A stretch of DNA of 42,011 nucleotides from an uncultured Hyphomicrobiaceae bacterium (GTDB lineage Bacteria > Pseudomonadota > Alphaproteobacteria > Rhizobiales > CAMYJA01), in assembly GCA_947258705.1 (NCBI GenBank), contig CAMYJA010000013.1, positions 89,112 to 131,122 of the forward strand, written 5' to 3'. Positions 8,907 to 17,885 of the stretch are shown here, piece by piece. The notes below the pieces were generated by a model. It was not told the origin of the DNA. It did not search any database and was given only the letters and a program-made list of their open reading frames with translations. The translations under genes and the position numbers were made by a program. How positions within the stretch are numbered: the first letter of the stretch is position 1; each line of letters starts with the position of its first letter.

Positions 8907-9784
8907 GTGATGACGCCCGCGACAATGAAAGCGAAACCAATCAGGTGATAGGATTTCAGTTCCTCGCCCAGGAGAATGATTGACAGCAAGGAGCCGAACA
9001 AAGGCACGAGGTGCATGAAAACGCCGGTGCGGTTGGCGCCGATGAGTTCGATGCTTCGGTTGAAAAAAATGAAGGCGAGGGTGCTCGGGAATATGGCGAC
9101 ATAGGCGACCGAGAGGAGCGTCGTCATGGTTGGCTGGATCTGGCGCAGCGCGAGATGCTCAAATATCCAGAATGGAACGTTGATGAGCGCCGCGATGAGA
9201 CTCAGTATCAGGATAAAGCTTGTCCAGTGGATGTTTGGCCGTTTGCGCAGATAGATCGTGTAGATCGCCCATGTGGCGAATGCAAACAGGATGAGGAGGT
9301 CGCCCGGATTGAGACTGAGGGATTTCAGCCTTGCCATATCGCCGGACGATATCACCCATAAAACGCCGACGAGCGAAAGACCTATGCCGAAGATTTGGGC
9401 GCGGCTCAAGCGGTCGGAAAAGACGAGATAAGCGGCTATTGCGATCATGACAGGTCCCGAGGACTGAATGACGAGGCCATTCAGGGCGGTTGTGTGATTG
9501 AGACCGATATAGGTCATGGTGTTAAAGGTGCCGCCGCCGACAACGCCGAGAAAGACGAGGATGCGCCAGTTGTTGATGATTTCCGGCCAGTCAGCGCGGG
9601 TCCGGGCGAGTGCGAAGGGTGCAATGAGGAGCGATGCAAAGCTCCACCGGAGACAGGACAAGGCAATGGGAGGTATATGGTCGGCGATGCCGCGTCCCAG
9701 TACGAAATTGCCGCCCCAGAAAAATGCCGTGAGAGTCATCAGAATATAGGCATTGTCGAATAACCGGCCGGTGAAGGCGCGCAT
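8891..9784 (-). CDS. EamA-family (DMT superfamily) transporter
   Basis: A 297-residue inner-membrane protein with ten predicted helices in two five-helix EamA repeats. The first repeat contains TLTAFFWGGNFVLGR and LRWSFASLLIAPFAL; the second begins near LLILFAFATWAIYTIY. It ends with the helix HLIGFAFIVAGVITTA. Family members export amino acids, purines or other metabolites; the substrate cannot be told from sequence. The Asn-Phe in GGNFVLGR and the Pro in HLVPLF are usual family positions. It is divergent from purA with 173 bp between, an arrangement I recall from other alphaproteobacteria. Confidence 0.88.
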   Translation of the reverse strand: MRAFTGRLFDNAYILMTLTAFFWGGNFVLGRGIADHIPPIALSCLRWSFASLLIAPFALARTRADWPEIINNWRILVFLGVVGGGTFNTMTYIGLNHTTALNGLVIQSSGPVMIAIAAYLVFSDRLSRAQIFGIGLSLVGVLWVISSGDMARLKSLSLNPGDLLILFAFATWAIYTIYLRKRPNIHWTSFILILSLIAALINVPFWIFEHLALRQIQPTMTTLLSVAYVAIFPSTLAFIFFNRSIELIGANRTGVFMHLVPLFGSLLSIILLGEELKSYHLIGFAFIVAGVITTARK

Positions 9785-9852
9785 CGCTTGGTCTTTCGAA
9801 TTGTTATCGTTACCGATTGAGGCGGGTACTGTTATACGCAGGGAAGCCAGGT

Positions 9853-9903
9853 TTGTGGACGAAAAAATAGACGGGTGGATAATGTTCCGATCTGCGCTAT
9901 AAA
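9853..9903 (+). promoter_or_regulatory. Possible purA promoter region
   Basis: Two weak -10 candidates are seen: GATAAT at 9878-9883 (19 bp after TTGTGG at 9853-9858) and TATAAA at 9898-9903. Either would place the terminator-like hairpin at 9914-9940 inside or at the head of the purA leader. Confidence 0.3.
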
Positions 9904-9913
9904 TGCGCCCGAA

Positions 9914-9940
9914 GGCCCCGAAAATTAAGGGGCTGCTTTT
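9914..9940 (+). terminator. Terminator-like hairpin in the purA leader
   Basis: GCCCC at 9915-9919 pairs with GGGGC at 9929-9933, with a flanking G-U pair and a 9-nt loop. TTTT at 9937-9940 follows. It lies between a possible promoter and the purA ribosome site AAGGA (9946-9950). The upstream gene is divergent, so this hairpin does not end another gene on this strand; it may be an attenuator. Confidence 0.45.
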
Positions 9941-9957
9941 ATGTGAAGGAACGGGTT

Positions 9958-11250
9958 ATGGCCAATGTGGTCGTTGTCGGCTCCCAGTGGGGAGATGAGG
10001 GCAAGGGTAAAATCGTTGACTGGCTGTCGGAACGCGCCGATGTGGTGGTGCGCTTTCAGGGCGGGCACAATGCCGGGCATACATTGGTTATTGATGGTGT
10101 GACGTACAAGCTGTCGGCACTGCCTTCGGGGATCGTGCGTGGCGGCAAACTTTCGGTTATCGGCAATGGGGTGGTACTCGATCCCTGGGCGCTTCTGGCC
10201 GAAATCGAGTCCATTGCGGAACAGGGTGTCGATGTATCGCACGAAAACCTTCGTATCGCGGAGAACACGACGCTGATTCTGCCCATTCACTCAGAACTTG
10301 ATAATCTGCGCGAGGCGGCCGCGGGCAAAGGCAAGATCGGAACCACCGGACGCGGGATCGGCCCGGCCTATGAAGACAAGGTCGGACGGCGCTCAATCAG
10401 GGCAATGGACCTTGCCAATCTCGACAGTCTCGGCGCAAAGATCGAGCGGGCGCTCAAGCATCATAATGCGCTCCGCCGCGGCATGGGCGAACCGGAAGTC
10501 GAGGCAGGTCCGCTATTCGACGCACTCAGTGAAATTGCCCCCAGAATTCTGCCCTATGTCGTACCGGTATGGTCGCTTCTCGACGGTGCGCGGCGCGAGG
10601 GAAAACGTATTTTGTTCGAGGGCGCACAGGGAGCGCTTCTCGACATCGATCATGGCACATATCCTTATGTGACCTCATCCAACACGGTCGGCGCGCAGGC
10701 GGCCACAGGATCGGGTATCGGGCCGGGGGCCATCGATTATGTGCTCGGCATCACAAAAGCCTATACCACGCGGGTGGGCATGGGACCTTTTCCGACCGAG
10801 CTTGAAGACGCTGTAGGTCAGAGGCTCGGCGAGCGGGGGCGTGAGTTCGGCACGGTGACCGGGCGACAACGGCGTTGCGGCTGGTTCGATGCGGCTCTCG
10901 TGCGCCAGACGATCAAGGTTGCTGGCATCAACGGGATTGCCCTGACTAAGCTTGATGTTCTGGATGGCTTTGAAGAGCTGAAAGTCTGTACCGGCTACGA
11001 GCTTGACGGCAACAGGATCGATCATCTTCCCGCCGCCGAAGGCGCCCAAGCGCGCGTAAAGCCGATATATGAGTCGCTCGAGGGATGGTCGCAATCAACC
11101 GAGGCCGCACGGTCATGGGCGGAGCTTCCGGCGCAATGCGTGAAATACGTCAAACGCATTGAGGAATTGATCGAAGCGCCGGTCGCACTTCTTTCGACAA
11201 GTCCCGAACGTGACGACACGATCCTGGTTCATGATCCCTTTCAGGACTAG
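9958..11250 (+). CDS. purA: Adenylosuccinate synthetase
   Basis: Joins IMP and aspartate using GTP to form adenylosuccinate, the first committed step to AMP. The protein has 430 residues, the usual length. The N-terminal [20 protein letters not shown] carries the GTP-binding P-loop GDEGKGK. The IMP-site loop [14 protein letters not shown] follows, then [25 protein letters not shown]-like PurA motif [11 protein letters not shown] is also present. ATG 9958 is chosen because AAGGA lies 7 nt upstream and MANVVVVG is the normal start; the in-frame GTG at 9943 is less likely. Confidence 0.97.
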   Translation: MANVVVVGSQWGDEGKGKIVDWLSERADVVVRFQGGHNAGHTLVIDGVTYKLSALPSGIVRGGKLSVIGNGVVLDPWALLAEIESIAEQGVDVSHENLRIAENTTLILPIHSELDNLREAAAGKGKIGTTGRGIGPAYEDKVGRRSIRAMDLANLDSLGAKIERALKHHNALRRGMGEPEVEAGPLFDALSEIAPRILPYVVPVWSLLDGARREGKRILFEGAQGALLDIDHGTYPYVTSSNTVGAQAATGSGIGPGAIDYVLGITKAYTTRVGMGPFPTELEDAVGQRLGERGREFGTVTGRQRRCGWFDAALVRQTIKVAGINGIALTKLDVLDGFEELKVCTGYELDGNRIDHLPAAEGAQARVKPIYESLEGWSQSTEAARSWAELPAQCVKYVKRIEELIEAPVALLSTSPERDDTILVHDPFQD

Positions 11251-11283
11251 TTTTCCTCCATCAGATGTTCACAAGGACTCTAG

Positions 11284-13137
11284 ATGGCACCACCATTACT
11301 GACATTGCAGGATATCCATCTGACCTTCGGGGGCACGCCCCTGTTCGAGGGCGCTGAGTTCAGCGTGTTCGAGCGCGACCGCTTGTGTCTCGTCGGACGG
11401 AACGGCTCGGGTAAATCCACTCTTCTCAAGATCGCCGCGGGCATGGTTCAGCCGGATGACGGCATCCGTTTCGTCAAACCCGGCGTGACCTTTCGCTATC
11501 TGGAGCAAGAACCCGATTTCTCTGGTTTCGGGACGGTGAGGGAATATGCAGCATCCGATCTCGACCCGGGCGGTGATGAATATATGATCGAAGTTCTTCT
11601 TTCCGAACTCGGGCTTTCGGGTGATGAAAAATGCGGAAACCTATCGGGAGGAGAGGCGCGCCGGGCGGCTATTGTGCGCGCAATTGTTTCCGAGCCTGAC
11701 ATCCTGATACTGGACGAGCCGACCAATCATCTCGATCTGCCTGCCATCGAATGGCTCGAGGGCAGGCTTAAAGAGATGCGCTCGGCGATTGTTCTGATCA
11801 GCCATGACCGGCGTTTTCTCACCAATTTGTCACGCCGGGTGATCTGGATCGACCGGGGAAAGACCAGAACGCTGGAGCAGGGTTTTGGCGCGTTCGAGGC
11901 ATGGCGCGATGAACTGCTCGAACGCGAGGAGCGGGATCGCCACAAGCTCGACCGGAAAATCGTTCGGGAAAACCATTGGGTTGTTCACGGCGTTTCGGGG
12001 CGGCGGAAACGCAATCAAAAACGACTTGCGGATTTGCGCGAATTGCGGGCTGAGCGGGAAAAGTTGAACGAGCGGTCCCGGCGGGCCAGGGACAATGTTT
12101 CCATGACGGCATCGGAAGCGCAATTTTCGGGTAAGCTGGTGGTTGAAATGAACGGTGTGTCGAAGTCCTGGGACGGGGCGCCGCTCATCCGCGATTTATC
12201 TCTTAAAATTCACCGCAAGGACCGGATTGGCATTGTCGGCCCGAACGGGTCGGGCAAGACGACACTGCTCAAGCTTCTGACCGGGCAGATTGAACCGGAT
12301 TCCGGCGATATTCGTATGGGAACGAATATCGAGCTCAACAGTCTCGATCAGAAACGCGAAAGTCTGGCAGCCACGACATCGCTCAAGGATGCACTGACGG
12401 GCTGCGGCGGCGACATGGTCAGCGTCGGGGGCACGCAGCGTCATGTGATCGGTTATATGAAGGATTTTCTATTTCAGCCGGAACAGGCAGGCACGCCCAT
12501 CGAGCGATTGTCGGGCGGAGAGCGCGGGCGTTTGATGCTGGCGCGTGCATTTGCGCGGCCGTCCAACATGCTGGTTCTCGACGAGCCAACCAATGATCTC
12601 GATCTGGAAACGCTGGATCTTTTGCAGGAGCTTTTAAGCGACTATTCCGGCACGGTATTGCTGGTCTCGCATGACCGGGATTTTATCGACCGGGTCGTAA
12701 CATCGGTCGTCGCCTCAGAGGGGGACGGCGAGTGGGTATGTTATGCCGGCGGATATTCGGACATGCTGGCCCAAAGAACGGGCCGTGGCATTGCCGGGGA
12801 GGGCGAAGGTTCGAAGAAAAAGCGCAAGAAGCGCGCGGCGGCAACGCCCAATACCGATGAAACGGGGGATGGTGCGTCTTCTCCCGCATCGGTCAAGCTT
12901 TCCTACAAGGATAAATACGCCCTTGAGGTTCTCCCCGGAGAGATGGAAGAACTTGCTACCGAAATTGCAGAACTGCAATCCCGGCTCGACGATCCGCAGT
13001 TCTTTACCACGGATCCGGAGGGTTTCAATGCGACGGCGTCGCGGCTCTCCGAGGCAAGGGCCGAACTCGACGCGCGGGAAGAAAAATGGATTGAGCTTGA
13101 AATGCTGCGCGAGACGGTCGAGGGGGATTTGAAGTAA
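11284..13137 (+). CDS. uup: ABC-F ATPase, Uup type
   Basis: A soluble duplicated ABC ATPase of 617 residues without membrane segments. The first cassette has Walker A GRNGSGKST (38-46), signature LSGGEARR (120-127) and Walker B ILILDEPTNHLDL. The second has GPNGSGKTT (319-327), LSGGERGR and MLVLDEPTNDLDL. The linker contains HGVSGRRKRNQKRL, the arginine-rich interdomain region of Uup. A Lys-rich stretch (KKKRKKRAAA) and a C-terminal coiled coil (about 545-617), the Uup C-terminal DNA/RNA-binding domain, complete it. ABC-F proteins act on ribosomes; Uup has been linked to transposon excision and ribosome functions. AAGGA precedes the ATG by 6 nt. The stop codon directly abuts the next gene. 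Confidence 0.9.
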   Translation: MAPPLLTLQDIHLTFGGTPLFEGAEFSVFERDRLCLVGRNGSGKSTLLKIAAGMVQPDDGIRFVKPGVTFRYLEQEPDFSGFGTVREYAASDLDPGGDEYMIEVLLSELGLSGDEKCGNLSGGEARRAAIVRAIVSEPDILILDEPTNHLDLPAIEWLEGRLKEMRSAIVLISHDRRFLTNLSRRVIWIDRGKTRTLEQGFGAFEAWRDELLEREERDRHKLDRKIVRENHWVVHGVSGRRKRNQKRLADLRELRAEREKLNERSRRARDNVSMTASEAQFSGKLVVEMNGVSKSWDGAPLIRDLSLKIHRKDRIGIVGPNGSGKTTLLKLLTGQIEPDSGDIRMGTNIELNSLDQKRESLAATTSLKDALTGCGGDMVSVGGTQRHVIGYMKDFLFQPEQAGTPIERLSGGERGRLMLARAFARPSNMLVLDEPTNDLDLETLDLLQELLSDYSGTVLLVSHDRDFIDRVVTSVVASEGDGEWVCYAGGYSDMLAQRTGRGIAGEGEGSKKKRKKRAAATPNTDETGDGASSPASVKLSYKDKYALEVLPGEMEELATEIAELQSRLDDPQFFTTDPEGFNATASRLSEARAELDAREEKWIELEMLRETVEGDLK

Positions 13138-13551
13138 ATGGCTTTCAAACTCGATCATCGGCTGGAGGCGGACAGTATCGAGGTCGCGCAATGGCCGCTT
13201 TCGGGCGTGCGGCTGATGAATGACGCGCGTTATCCATGGCTGATACTGGTACCGAGGCGGAGCGGTGCGACCGAGTTTATCGACCTTTCTCCAGACGACC
13301 GGAGCGCGTTGGGAGGTGAAATCGCACGGGCCTCGAAGGCGCTAAAGTCGCTTTACAATCCAGACAAGATGAATATCGGAATGCTCGGCAATATTGTGTC
13401 TCAATTGCATGTTCATGTCGTTGCGCGGCATGCAGGCGATCCGGGGTGGCCCGGTCCCGTTTGGGGGGTCGGTGCGGCGGTTGCCTATGAAGACAGCGCG
13501 ATTGCAGCTGTAAGGCAGCGGCTGAAGCTGTACTTTGATGAAAACCCGTAA
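13138..13551 (+). CDS. HIT-domain protein
   Basis: A 137-residue histidine-triad superfamily protein, expected to hydrolyse or transfer nucleoside phosphates. The motif is QLHVHVVAR (His91, His93): the middle histidine, the usual nucleophile, is kept, but the third triad position is Val95 instead of His. The WP.GPVWG segment after the motif is seen in alphaproteobacterial relatives from my recollection. Its ATG follows the uup stop with no gap (TAA then ATG), so translation is probably coupled to uup. The substrate is unknown. Confidence 0.85.
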   Translation: MAFKLDHRLEADSIEVAQWPLSGVRLMNDARYPWLILVPRRSGATEFIDLSPDDRSALGGEIARASKALKSLYNPDKMNIGMLGNIVSQLHVHVVARHAGDPGWPGPVWGVGAAVAYEDSAIAAVRQRLKLYFDENP

Positions 13552-13633
13552 AAACAATTGCATGAGGGTGCTTGAGGTTCGCGGCGAATAACGCCATATG
13601 TGAATCCTGTATTTTCCTGGAGATTAATTTCTA

Positions 13634-15211
13634 ATGTCGTCAGAGTTTGAGCGGCGTCGCACTTTTGCGATCATTTCGCATCCGGATGCGGGCAAGACCA
13701 CGCTCACGGAAAAACTGCTCCACATGGGTGGGGCCATTCATCTTGCCGGCCAGGTCAAGGCGCAGGGCAACCGCCGCCGTGCGCGGTCAGACTGGATGAA
13801 GATCGAGCAGGAGCGGGGGATCTCGGTCACCAGCTCGGTGATGACGTTCGAGTATAAAGGGCTGGTGTTCAATCTGCTCGACACGCCGGGCCATGAGGAT
13901 TTCAGCGAGGATACCTACCGGACGCTGACGGCGGTGGATTCCGCGATTATGGTCATCGACGCCGCCAAGGGTATTGAGAGCCAGACCCTGAAACTGTTCG
14001 AAGTCTGCCGGCTGCGCGATATTCCGATCATTACGTTCATCAATAAAATCGACCGTGAAGGGCTCGATCCCTTTGAGCTGCTTGACGAGATTCAGGACAA
14101 ATTAGCCCTTGATCTCGTGCCGCTCGTCTGGCCGATCGGGATGGGCGGTGAATTTCATGGTTGTTTCGATATCCCGAATTCGAAATTCCTGACGAGCACA
14201 GAGGGCAAGGGCGGTGTTTGTGACACGGTCGTCCAATGTACCGGGGTGGACGACAAGGTTCTAGACGAGGCCGTTGACGATGTTCTTCTTGCCTCGGTCA
14301 GGGAGAATGTCGAATTGGCCCAAGCCGCCTATCCCGCCTTCGACCGGGACGCCTATAATGACGGTCATCTGACACCGGTTATTTTCGGCAGCGCGCTCAA
14401 GGACTATTGCATCGAAACCATGCTCGACCTTATTGCAGCGAATGCGCCGGCGCCACAGCCGGTGAAATCGGCAAGCCGAACGGTCGAACCGGGGGAGGAG
14501 TCGGTTTCCGGATTCGTCTTCAAGGTACAGGCGAATATGGATAAAAACCATCGTGACCGCATTGCGTTTATGCGCCTGACTTCAGGAGAGTTCCGCCGCG
14601 GAATGAAGCTCAAACAGGTCCGCACGGGCAAGGACATCATGATACATAGTCCCATTCTCTTTTTCGCGCAGGACCGGGAGGTGGCCGAGGATGCCAGCTC
14701 CGGCGACGTTATCGGCATTCCCAATCACGGAACGATCCGGGTGGGGGATACTTTCACGGAAGGCGAGGAATTGCGCTTTACCGGACTGCCGGTTTTTGCA
14801 CCCGAAATTCTGCGCCGTGTGCGTCTTGGGGACACAACGCGGATCAAGCAGTTGCGGCAGGCTCTGAACGATCTGGCGGATGAGGGGCTTGTTCAGGTTT
14901 TCAAACCTTCGCTGGGCGCGAACTGGATCGTGGGCGTTGTTGGTGTATTGCAGCTTGACGTTCTCAAGTCGCGCGCCAAGCAGGATTACCGCATCGATAT
15001 CGAATTCGAGCCCATCAATTATTCGGTTGCGCGCTGGCTGCGTTCGGACGATGAGACGGTTCTTGAAGGCTTTATCGCGGCGCAATCGCTTCATGTCATG
15101 CGGGACCGGAATGAAGATCCGGTATTTCTCGCCAATGGCGCTTGGGAACTCGATTATCACATTAAAAAACATGACGGCATCGAATTTCTGAAAACCAAGG
15201 AAATCGAATAG
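13634..15211 (+). CDS. prfC: Peptide chain release factor 3
   Basis: A GTPase that removes RF1/RF2 from the ribosome after termination. The protein has 525 residues, close to the E. coli length. G1 is HPDAGKTTLTEK (16-27), the switch region has GISVTSSV, G3 is DTPGHEDFSEDTYR and G4 is NKIDRE. Domains II and III follow, with FKVQANMDKNHRDRIAF typical of RF3 rather than EF-G. ATG 13634 has GGAG 11 nt upstream. A compact terminator follows, and the next gene is convergent. Confidence 0.96.
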   Translation: MSSEFERRRTFAIISHPDAGKTTLTEKLLHMGGAIHLAGQVKAQGNRRRARSDWMKIEQERGISVTSSVMTFEYKGLVFNLLDTPGHEDFSEDTYRTLTAVDSAIMVIDAAKGIESQTLKLFEVCRLRDIPIITFINKIDREGLDPFELLDEIQDKLALDLVPLVWPIGMGGEFHGCFDIPNSKFLTSTEGKGGVCDTVVQCTGVDDKVLDEAVDDVLLASVRENVELAQAAYPAFDRDAYNDGHLTPVIFGSALKDYCIETMLDLIAANAPAPQPVKSASRTVEPGEESVSGFVFKVQANMDKNHRDRIAFMRLTSGEFRRGMKLKQVRTGKDIMIHSPILFFAQDREVAEDASSGDVIGIPNHGTIRVGDTFTEGEELRFTGLPVFAPEILRRVRLGDTTRIKQLRQALNDLADEGLVQVFKPSLGANWIVGVVGVLQLDVLKSRAKQDYRIDIEFEPINYSVARWLRSDDETVLEGFIAAQSLHVMRDRNEDPVFLANGAWELDYHIKKHDGIEFLKTKEIE

Positions 15212-15214
15212 GCG

Positions 15215-15238
15215 CCAATCCGGGGATTGGTATTTATT
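15215..15238 (+). terminator. Terminator after prfC
   Basis: CCAATC at 15215-15220 pairs with GATTGG at 15225-15230 around a CGGG loop (the outer stem can be read as 7 bp). TATTTATT follows. It lies between convergent prfC and the Nudix gene. Confidence 0.65.
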
Positions 15239-15256
15239 GACGGTGCTAACAGCCGA

Positions 15257-15688
15257 TCAGTCGCGGCCGGATTCGATATCGAGATAGGTTTTTATCACGA
15301 AAGCGGTGGCCGGCGTCATGCGCGCGAGATAGCTGACGATATTTTCGCGCTCGACCGAAACAAGCGTGCCTTCGGTGATTGTGAGTTTTTCTTCAGGGAC
15401 GCCCCCAAGCACGAAGTAATGACCCAGCACGCTGGTTCCATCGGGATAACGGGTTTGATATTCGACAAGAGGTTCGAATTTTTTTGCAGAAGGAGCATAG
15501 CCCGTCTCCTCACTGATCTCACGCGCAACGCACTCAAGAAATGTCTCGTCTCCCTCGCGATGGCCGCCAAAGAGACCGATCATGGCGGCGAACAGAAGGC
15601 CCGGCTTGTCGTCACGCAATTGCAGAAGAAAATTTCCGTCCGAGCCGATCAGGATCGCGCATGCGATCTCGCGGGTGTTTTGCGTCAT
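15257..15688 (-). CDS. Nudix hydrolase
   Basis: A 143-residue cytoplasmic Nudix-fold enzyme that should cleave a nucleoside diphosphate linked to another group. A complete Nudix box spans residues 42-64 (Gly42, Glu48, then REISEETGY), fitting GX5EX7REUXEEXGU with all metal-binding Glu present. The substrate is not predictable. Its ATG overlaps the stop of the upstream GNAT gene by 4 nt (ATGA, 15685-15688), indicating translational coupling. Confidence 0.88.
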   Translation of the reverse strand: MTQNTREIACAILIGSDGNFLLQLRDDKPGLLFAAMIGLFGGHREGDETFLECVAREISEETGYAPSAKKFEPLVEYQTRYPDGTSVLGHYFVLGGVPEEKLTITEGTLVSVERENIVSYLARMTPATAFVIKTYLDIESGRD

Positions 15689-16206
15689 TTGGCGGGCCGA
15701 TCGTTTGGTGCGCTTGCGGTGATGGGGCCGTTGCAGTTTTCGATGCGCTCTTCGTGCAAGGGCAGTATCAGCAGTCGGGTTGGATCGACCGGCCCCGGGA
15801 ACGTAAACTGGCCATTTCGAACCGGTTGAAAACCTGCCTTGCCGTAATAGGGAACATCTCCGACCAGCACGAGCGCGTCGAGGCCTTTTCTTTGGGACGT
15901 TTCCCTCGCAGCCTCGATCAGCCGGAGCCCCAGATTGTGCCCGGCATGGTCGGGATTTACAGTGAGCGGGCCGAGCAGCGCGCCAACGCAGTCCTGCCCA
16001 AGATTAATGTGGGTGAAGCGGATGGCCGCCGCCAATTCACTGTTCGACCAGGCGGTCATGCAGAGCGCCGTATGGCTCTCCTGCCCTTCGCGCAGCCTGT
16101 ACGCCGTGCGGGCGAAGCGGCCCGGCCCATAGACCCGAGCTTCGAGCTCCGCCACGTCATTGCGGTCGGAACTCCGCATGGCACGTATTTGATAGTGGGA
16201 TGACAT
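15685..16206 (-). CDS. GNAT-family N-acetyltransferase (YhbS-like)
   Basis: A 173-residue GNAT protein. The N-terminal IRAMRSSDRNDVAELE and the central strand LLGPLTVNPDHAGHNLGLRLIEAA form the acetyl-CoA pyrophosphate loop region (Q/RxxGxG/A type, here HAGHNLG). YYGKAGFQPV near residue 130 is the usual C-terminal motif of YhbS-like proteins. The substrate is unknown. It is the first gene of a two-gene reverse-strand unit with the Nudix gene that it overlaps by 4 nt. Confidence 0.82.
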   Translation of the reverse strand: MSSHYQIRAMRSSDRNDVAELEARVYGPGRFARTAYRLREGQESHTALCMTAWSNSELAAAIRFTHINLGQDCVGALLGPLTVNPDHAGHNLGLRLIEAARETSQRKGLDALVLVGDVPYYGKAGFQPVRNGQFTFPGPVDPTRLLILPLHEERIENCNGPITASAPNDRPAK

Positions 16207-16291
16207 CGTTTGCGATTTTCGCTCAATTCAAAATGTATTTATGCGCAGTGTTCATATCCGAGAGCGCGGCAATAGCAGATCGGGTGGTCCG

Positions 16292-16744
16292 TTACCAGTG
16301 AGGGTTGACCGGATGATTATGGAGGATTTCGCCAAGCCGCCGTTTTATCGCCGGGCGGGCGCCAGCGGGCAAATCATCGGGGGTAAAAAATTTTTGCTCA
16401 ATAATTTCGGCATTTGGCGCCGGCATTTCCCGGCGTTGCCAATCGCGGATGACGAACAGCGCCACATGATCGCCGGGAAATGCCTCGAAATTGGCAAACA
16501 AGCCGTGAAACAGGGCTTCTCCGCCGATATCGATGCCTGTTTCCTCACGAATTTCGCGGGCAACGCCTTCAAAGACAGTTTCCCCTTTTTCAACGCCGCC
16601 GCCCGGAAAATGCCATCCGGTCCTGTAACCATGACGAACAAGGAGGACGGAGTTATCTTCGCCGAATATAACGGCCTGCGCCCCCAATGTCTGACCGCGG
16701 GTCAGACGCCAATAGGGCTGCAATATTTTTCCGATTATTCTCAC
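16292..16744 (-). CDS. Nudix hydrolase (second)
   Basis: A 150-residue Nudix enzyme with a full box at residues 49-71 (Gly49, Glu55, REIREETGI). The N-terminal ILQPYWRLTRGQTLGAQAV is typical of alphaproteobacterial relatives. The start is GTG at 16744; the ATG two bases upstream is out of frame and stops at once. It lies 85 bp upstream of the GNAT-Nudix pair on the same strand and may share a transcript. It is not a close copy of the other Nudix gene. Confidence 0.85.
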   Translation of the reverse strand: MRIIGKILQPYWRLTRGQTLGAQAVIFGEDNSVLLVRHGYRTGWHFPGGGVEKGETVFEGVAREIREETGIDIGGEALFHGLFANFEAFPGDHVALFVIRDWQRREMPAPNAEIIEQKFFTPDDLPAGARPAIKRRLGEILHNHPVNPHW

Positions 16745-16830
16745 ATGGTTCTCTTTGATCGCACGCTCAACACGAATTTACTCTCCGAATGTGTGATTTG
16801 GTACTATATTTCCATTTTTCGTCAATGAGG

Positions 16831-16850
16831 GCGGGTGTGTTTTCACCCGC
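16831..16850 (+). repeat. Perfect inverted repeat in the phosphoesterase leader
   Basis: GCGGGTG 16831-16837 and CACCCGC 16844-16850 form a 7-bp stem with a 6-nt loop, ending 17 nt before the ATG at 16868. There is no T run. It could be a 5' UTR hairpin affecting translation or an operator between divergent genes. Confidence 0.45.
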
Positions 16851-16867
16851 ATGGTTTGGTAAGTCTC

Positions 16868-17824
16868 ATGAAACATGTGTTTCGCATAGCCCATTTATCC
16901 GATGTGCATCTGGGTCCGCTGAAAGGGCTCAATTGGCGTTCGCTCACGAACAAGCGCATTTTAGGCTATATCAACTGGCATCGAGGCCGGAAAAACGTGC
17001 ATTTGCGCGATAAAATCGATTTATTGATGCAGGACATCGAGTTGCATGAACCCGATCATGTTGCGGTGACGGGGGACCTGGTCAATCTCGGTCTGCCGGA
17101 GGAGTTTATCGCGGCCATGGAGTGGCTCGAAGCGATCGGTCCACCGGACTATGTCAGCGTCGTTCCCGGCAATCATGACGCCTATGTCAAATTGCGAAAC
17201 GATCCCGGCTTCAAGCGCTGGATGCCTTACATGACAAGCAATGAGGGTGGCCGCGCTTTTGAGGACAGCGAGGAGGCATTCCCATATGTCAAACGGTTTG
17301 GCGATGTCGCCCTCATTGGTTTTTCGAGTGCGGTTCCGACGCCGCCTTTCATCGCATCCGGCAGGTTGGGGCCGGAACAGATTGCTCCGGCTGGGGGTAT
17401 CTTCGAGAAACTGGGACGGGAGGGATTGTGCCGCATCGTTCTCATGCATCATCCGCCCATGACCAGCCGCTCGAACTGGTACCGGGGATTGTCGGATGCA
17501 AAAGCCTTTGGAAAAATCGTGAAATCGCATGGCGCCGAGCTCATATTGCACGGACACTGGCATAAGCAGACCATGAACTCCATGGATGTTGCGAATGGAC
17601 ATGTGCCGATTATAGGCGTGCCTTCGGCATCGTCGGGGCAGGTCGGACACAAACCTCTTGCCAGATATAATCTGTTCGATTTTTATCGACAGGGCGATCA
17701 GTGGACGGCGCATATGACGGGCCGAGGATTGAGTAGTCTGGAAGGACCGGTACAGACTATTGAAACGCACGAAATAGAGCTGGCGTTTCACAAGGAGCGC
17801 GAATCTGAAATGATCGATGGTTAG
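16868..17824 (+). CDS. Calcineurin-like metallophosphoesterase
   Basis: A 318-residue two-metal phosphoesterase of the Icc/CpdA group. The motifs appear in order: AHLSDVHLGP (Asp12, His14), VTGDLVNLG (Asp70), VVPGNHDAY (Asn102, His103), LMHHPP and ILHGHWHKQ. All metal ligands are present. No signal peptide is seen, so it is probably cytoplasmic. The natural substrate (cyclic nucleotide, phosphodiester or nucleotide sugar) is not clear. The internal ATG at 16868 is used because the motif I strand begins 5 residues later; a GTG at 16835 would lie inside the leader hairpin. It is divergent from the Nudix gene. Confidence 0.85.
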   Translation: MKHVFRIAHLSDVHLGPLKGLNWRSLTNKRILGYINWHRGRKNVHLRDKIDLLMQDIELHEPDHVAVTGDLVNLGLPEEFIAAMEWLEAIGPPDYVSVVPGNHDAYVKLRNDPGFKRWMPYMTSNEGGRAFEDSEEAFPYVKRFGDVALIGFSSAVPTPPFIASGRLGPEQIAPAGGIFEKLGREGLCRIVLMHHPPMTSRSNWYRGLSDAKAFGKIVKSHGAELILHGHWHKQTMNSMDVANGHVPIIGVPSASSGQVGHKPLARYNLFDFYRQGDQWTAHMTGRGLSSLEGPVQTIETHEIELAFHKERESEMIDG

Positions 17825-17885
17825 GTTCAGATGCTAATGAATCCAAATCATCAGTTACAGGATGGATTATAGGGGACGGTTGAAA

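Noticed and set aside
16241-16828. Plus-strand 195-codon frame opposite the second Nudix gene
   Set aside because: The reverse strand encodes a complete Nudix box; the plus frame has none.
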